From Polynucleobacter sp. Tro8-14-1 (lineage in GTDB: Bacteria; Pseudomonadota; Gammaproteobacteria; Burkholderiales; Burkholderiaceae): 64,000 nt of DNA. The first letter of the stretch is position 1. Every line of letters starts with the position of its first letter. Below, one piece after another: positions 60,848-64,000 of the stretch. Location of the stretch: NCBI RefSeq assembly GCF_018881655.1, contig NZ_JACVPX010000001.1, positions 186,001-250,000 on the forward strand. Direction: 5' to 3'. A model generated the notes under the pieces. The model saw only the letters and a list, made by a program, of their open reading frames with translations, searched no databases and was not told where the DNA came from. Both the position numbers and the translations under genes were made by a program.

Positions 60848-61837
60848 TTATTTTTGATACCAAGAGCTTTGCGTATAAATAGACCATAAGTACTGGACTA
60901 AGACTAAGCTGACCGCACTAATTGGTAGGGCGAGTAATACACCAAAGAAGCCAAATAGCTTGCCAAAGAAAAGCAACGCAAACAAGACGGCAACGGGATG
61001 CAGGCCAATGCGCTCGCCCACTAGGCGTGGCGTCAAGAAGAAGCCTTCTAAGAATTGCCCAATTCCATAGATGACTAGTACACCGATGATTTCTGAGCCC
61101 GGACCAAATTGAAGAAGGGCCGAAACTATAGCAAGCGTGAATCCTAGTGCAATGCCGATATAAGGAATCACAATCATTAAGGCGGTAAAAATACCCAAAG
61201 CAACCGCACCTTTGATGCCAATCAAAGTCAAGCTAATGCTATAGAAAGCGGACATGATGGAGACAACGATTACCATGCCATTGAGATACTGCGAGAGCAG
61301 TCCATCGGTATGCATTGCAAGATGATGTACGGTTTCTTGGGCGCGCTTGGGTACTAAATTTTTGACGTACTGAAAAAATTGATTCCAATCAATCAATAAA
61401 TAAAACATCACAAATAGAATTAATACGGAATTTACAAAGCCAGTGATAACCGAGCTGCCCGACATCAGTACGGTGTCTATCGTGGTACTCATTAGTGAGT
61501 CGGCATTGTCGCTAATATGCTCTGAAATTTTTTGCGATGCTGTGTTTTTTAAAGTACCCCAATCAACATCAATATGAAATTCAGCTAATTTAGGACCCAG
61601 CCATGCCTGTGTATTTGAGATCCATCCTGGGAGCTGGGCTTTGATTAGGGGAATTTCTGTTTTGAGGAGGCCTATAAAGAGGCTCAATATCGCCGTTACT
61701 GCAGCCAACCCTAAGATGACAGTGAGTCCTGCAGCCAGGGATGAGGGAATGCGTCTTCTTTCCAGCCATAGAAAAGCAGGCCTCAGGATGTAGGCAAGGA
61801 TGAATGCAGCCAGAAAAGGGGTAAAAATTTCAGCCAT
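60848..61837 (-). CDS. AI-2E/PerM-family permease
   Basis: Multi-pass inner-membrane protein of about 329 residues, with some eight hydrophobic segments (IFTPFLAAFILAYILRPAF, LAAGLTVILGLAAVTAILSLFIGLL, VLILFVMFYLLIDWNQFF, GAVALGIFTALMIVIPYIGIALGFTLAIVSALLQFG, VLFALLFFGKLFGFFGVLLALPISAVSLVLVQYL). VLVIYGIGQFLEGFFLTPRLVGERIGLHPVAVLFALL is the family hallmark. Family members have been linked to autoinducer-2 export or cation/proton antiport; which applies here is unknown. The ORF track uses a TTG at 61861; the ATG at 61837 is preferred. Either start looks short at the N-terminus for this family. Confidence 0.92.
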   Translation of the reverse strand: MAEIFTPFLAAFILAYILRPAFLWLERRRIPSSLAAGLTVILGLAAVTAILSLFIGLLKTEIPLIKAQLPGWISNTQAWLGPKLAEFHIDVDWGTLKNTASQKISEHISDNADSLMSTTIDTVLMSGSSVITGFVNSVLILFVMFYLLIDWNQFFQYVKNLVPKRAQETVHHLAMHTDGLLSQYLNGMVIVVSIMSAFYSISLTLIGIKGAVALGIFTALMIVIPYIGIALGFTLAIVSALLQFGPGSEIIGVLVIYGIGQFLEGFFLTPRLVGERIGLHPVAVLFALLFFGKLFGFFGVLLALPISAVSLVLVQYLWSIYTQSSWYQK

Positions 61838-61909
61838 GACGAGTAATCCTCTAGAATTCAATGATTCTACTGACCTAGTAGCATTTTTTACTAATATTCC
61901 AGCGCTGAC

Positions 61910-62962
61910 ATGACCTCATCTACTAATTCTTCCTCAAAAGGCCTTTCCTACCGTGACGCTGGTGTCGATATTGATGCTGGAGATGCCCTGGTTGACCGCA
62001 TTAAGCCGCTTGCCAAGAAAACCATGCGCGAGGGTGTTTTGGCCGGAATTGGCGGCTTTGGGGCCCTTTTTGAGGTACCTAAGCGCTATAAGGAGCCAGT
62101 ATTAGTATCCGGTACGGATGGTGTTGGTACTAAGCTAAGGCTGGCTTTTGAGTGGAATCGTCATGAAACCATTGGTCAAGACTTGGTAGCCATGAGTGTG
62201 AATGACATCCTGGTTCAGGGTGCTGAGCCCCTTTTCTTCTTGGACTACTTTGCATGCGGCAAGTTGACTGTGGATACCGCAGCAACGGTTGTTGGTGGCA
62301 TTGCCAAGGGTTGTGAATTATCTGGTTGCGCATTAATCGGTGGTGAGACCGCAGAAATGCCGGGCATGTACCCACCAGGCGAATATGACTTAGCCGGATT
62401 TGCCGTGGGCGCAGTTGAAAAATCCAAAATCATTACTGGCGCAACGATTGTTCCGGGTGATGCGGTATTAGCAGTTGGCTCTAGTGGCGCACATTCAAAT
62501 GGCTACTCATTGGTCCGTAAGATTATTGAGCGTGCTGGTGCAAAGCCTACTGATGATTTGGGCGGTCGTCCATTGGGTGATGTGGTGATGGCGCCAACAG
62601 AAATTTACGTAAAGCCACTGCTCAAATTGATTTCTGAAATCAATGTAAAAGGAATGGCGCATATCACGGGTGGTGGTTTGGTTGATAACGTGCCACGCGT
62701 GCTCCCAGAAAACACTCAAGCAGTTTTGCATCGCGATAGCTGGCAAATGCCAGACCTCTTCCGTTGGTTGCAAATGAAGGGTGGCGTTGCTGATGCAGAA
62801 ATGGTGCGCGTATTTAACTGCGGCATCGGTATGGTTGTGATTGTTGCGCCTGATCAAGTGGATACAGCAATCAAATCATTAACTGCGCAAGGTCTCAAGG
62901 CTTGGACAGTTGGTGAAGTGGTTGAGCGTCCAAAAGATGCGCCACAAACCATCGTTATCTAA
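61910..62962 (+). CDS. purM: Phosphoribosylformylglycinamidine cyclo-ligase
   Basis: AIR synthetase: closes FGAM to aminoimidazole ribotide with ATP, giving the substrate of PurK. It is 350 residues. Motifs are [27 protein letters not shown] at the N-terminus, [108 protein letters not shown] and [11 protein letters not shown]. It diverges from the permease-hda operon. Together with purC, purE, purK and purB it makes five purine genes in one window. Confidence 0.98.
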   Translation: MTSSTNSSSKGLSYRDAGVDIDAGDALVDRIKPLAKKTMREGVLAGIGGFGALFEVPKRYKEPVLVSGTDGVGTKLRLAFEWNRHETIGQDLVAMSVNDILVQGAEPLFFLDYFACGKLTVDTAATVVGGIAKGCELSGCALIGGETAEMPGMYPPGEYDLAGFAVGAVEKSKIITGATIVPGDAVLAVGSSGAHSNGYSLVRKIIERAGAKPTDDLGGRPLGDVVMAPTEIYVKPLLKLISEINVKGMAHITGGGLVDNVPRVLPENTQAVLHRDSWQMPDLFRWLQMKGGVADAEMVRVFNCGIGMVVIVAPDQVDTAIKSLTAQGLKAWTVGEVVERPKDAPQTIVI

Positions 62963-62973
62963 ACGATCTACCT

Positions 62974-63981
62974 TTATTTTTGGATGAGATTGCTTTTGCA
63001 ATAATCTAGCGCCGCCTTCAACTCTTCGGGGTTGAAGGGGTCAAATGTGCTTCTTCCATCTATTGCACGCAGCCATGTAAGTTGACGCTTACCAAGTTGG
63101 CGCGTCGCTGCCAATGCTTTGTAACGCATTTCTTCAGCGTCAATTTCACCATTGAGAAACTCCCAGGCTTGGCGATAACCAACCGAACGTATCGCTGGAA
63201 GATTTGCATGCAATCTAGTATTGGTACGAAGAGTTTTGACTTCATCCATAAATCCAGCGGCAAGCATTTCATCAAAACGCTTTTCTAAGTTCAGATGCAA
63301 TCGCTTACGATCACTTGGTTCAAGTGAAATTAACTTAATCCATGGTGGAATCGCTGAACCTTCTCTGCCATCTTCACTGGGTGAGTCAGCCAGCAATAGA
63401 GACATGGGTTTGCAGGTAATTTCATAAACCTCTAGAGCACGTTGCACTCGTTGGGAATCGTTTGGCTTTAAGCGCGCTGCAGTTTTGGGATCAACCTTGG
63501 CAAGCTTGTCGTGCATTGCTGGCCAGCCAATGGCTTTACCCTCTTCATCCAAACGAGCACGAATTTCTGGATTTGCTGGAGGGAGCGAGGAGAGGCCATG
63601 CGCCCATGCCCGCCAATACAACATCGTTCCGCCAACCACCACTGGAATATTGCCTCGCGCACGAATCTCGGTGCAAAGTCGTTTTGCATCATTAGCAAAA
63701 CGTGCCGCTGAATACACTTCAGTCGGATCAATGATGTCAATCAGATGATGAATAACCGCAGCTTGCTCTGACTTAGTTGGTTTGGCGCTGCCAATATCTA
63801 AACCCCGATAGACTAAAGCGGAATCCATGCTGATAAGTTCAATCGTTAAGCCAATGGATTTCGCATGCTCAGCCAAAGACATGGCGAGATGGGTTTTGCC
63901 TGCGCCAGTAGGCCCAACAATACAAAGCGTTGAGACTTCATTTGGAGCATGCATAGGCTGAATGTAGGGTTCAGTTTGCAT
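62974..63981 (-). CDS. miaA: tRNA dimethylallyltransferase
   Basis: Adds a dimethylallyl group to adenosine 37 of tRNAs that read codons starting with U. The 335 residues have the P-loop LCIVGPTGAGKTHLAMSLAEHA (~20-41), ISMDSALVYRGLDIGSAKPTKSEQ (tRNA and metal site), HHLIDIIDPTEVYSAARFANDA, VVGGTMLYWRAWAHGLS, AARLKPNDSQRVQRALEVYEIT and the C-terminal AIRSVGYRQAWEFL with TRQLGKRQLTWLR. It converges on purM with an 11-bp gap and no visible terminator. Its 5' end lies just inside the window. Confidence 0.97.
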   Translation of the reverse strand: MQTEPYIQPMHAPNEVSTLCIVGPTGAGKTHLAMSLAEHAKSIGLTIELISMDSALVYRGLDIGSAKPTKSEQAAVIHHLIDIIDPTEVYSAARFANDAKRLCTEIRARGNIPVVVGGTMLYWRAWAHGLSSLPPANPEIRARLDEEGKAIGWPAMHDKLAKVDPKTAARLKPNDSQRVQRALEVYEITCKPMSLLLADSPSEDGREGSAIPPWIKLISLEPSDRKRLHLNLEKRFDEMLAAGFMDEVKTLRTNTRLHANLPAIRSVGYRQAWEFLNGEIDAEEMRYKALAATRQLGKRQLTWLRAIDGRSTFDPFNPEELKAALDYCKSNLIQK

Positions 63982-64000
63982 ACCTGATTATAAGAGCCTG

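Overview
The window is ordinary chromosomal DNA of a betaproteobacterium in the Burkholderiaceae. It is most likely Polynucleobacter or a close relative. This is inferred from gene content, gene order and moderate base composition; no database search was possible. Almost every base is coding. About 54 genes stand in tight operons, and no tRNA or rRNA gene, insertion sequence, prophage or CRISPR array could be seen. Most genes are core housekeeping genes.

Layout. 1-5407 (+): end of pyruvate kinase, class II fructose-bisphosphate aldolase, purC, purE, purK and a Sua5-type t6A enzyme. The last gene overlaps convergent dacB by 55 bp. 6914-10812 (-): a three-gene signalling operon made of a degenerate EAL-domain protein, a BvgA/EvgA-like response regulator and a BvgS-like hybrid kinase. 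11129-13097 (+): groES-groEL behind a CIRCE operator and a heat-shock type promoter. 13219-17756: a secreted protein of unknown function, a bestrophin-like (DUF4239) membrane protein and a three-subunit proton-translocating transhydrogenase. 17934-22562: mnmA, a glutathione S-transferase, purB and waaA. 22577-28101 (-): queA-tgt-yajC-secD-secF. 28132-31069 (+): recG-ubiA. 31066-36599 (-): glcD-glcE-glcF-yggS-proC, with a cobalamin adenosyltransferase diverging from glcD. 37230-44896 (-): yhdP, nitrilase, tldD and a DAHP synthase. 44965-47778 (+): glnE. 47792-50394 (-): nadK-recN. 50432-56542 (+): hrcA, hemH, grpE, dnaK, dnaJ. 56569-61837 (-): AI-2E permease, hda, HAD phosphatase, pcnB, folK, panB. 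61910-62962 (+): purM. 62974-63981 (-): miaA.

How the genes work together. Four IMP-pathway genes (purC, purE, purK, purM) and purB are spread over the window. The chaperone genes form one regulon. groES, grpE and dnaK each have a sigma-32 type promoter with the same CTTGAAAT -35 core and the same 13-bp spacer. Only groES also carries a CIRCE site, the operator of HrcA, which is itself encoded in the window. The glycolate oxidase operon suggests use of glycolate, a compound that algae excrete.

The least ordinary part is the EAL-like / response regulator / hybrid kinase operon. It resembles Bordetella bvgR-bvgA-bvgS in content, but the EAL domain has lost its catalytic residues. I found no convincing wholly new system.
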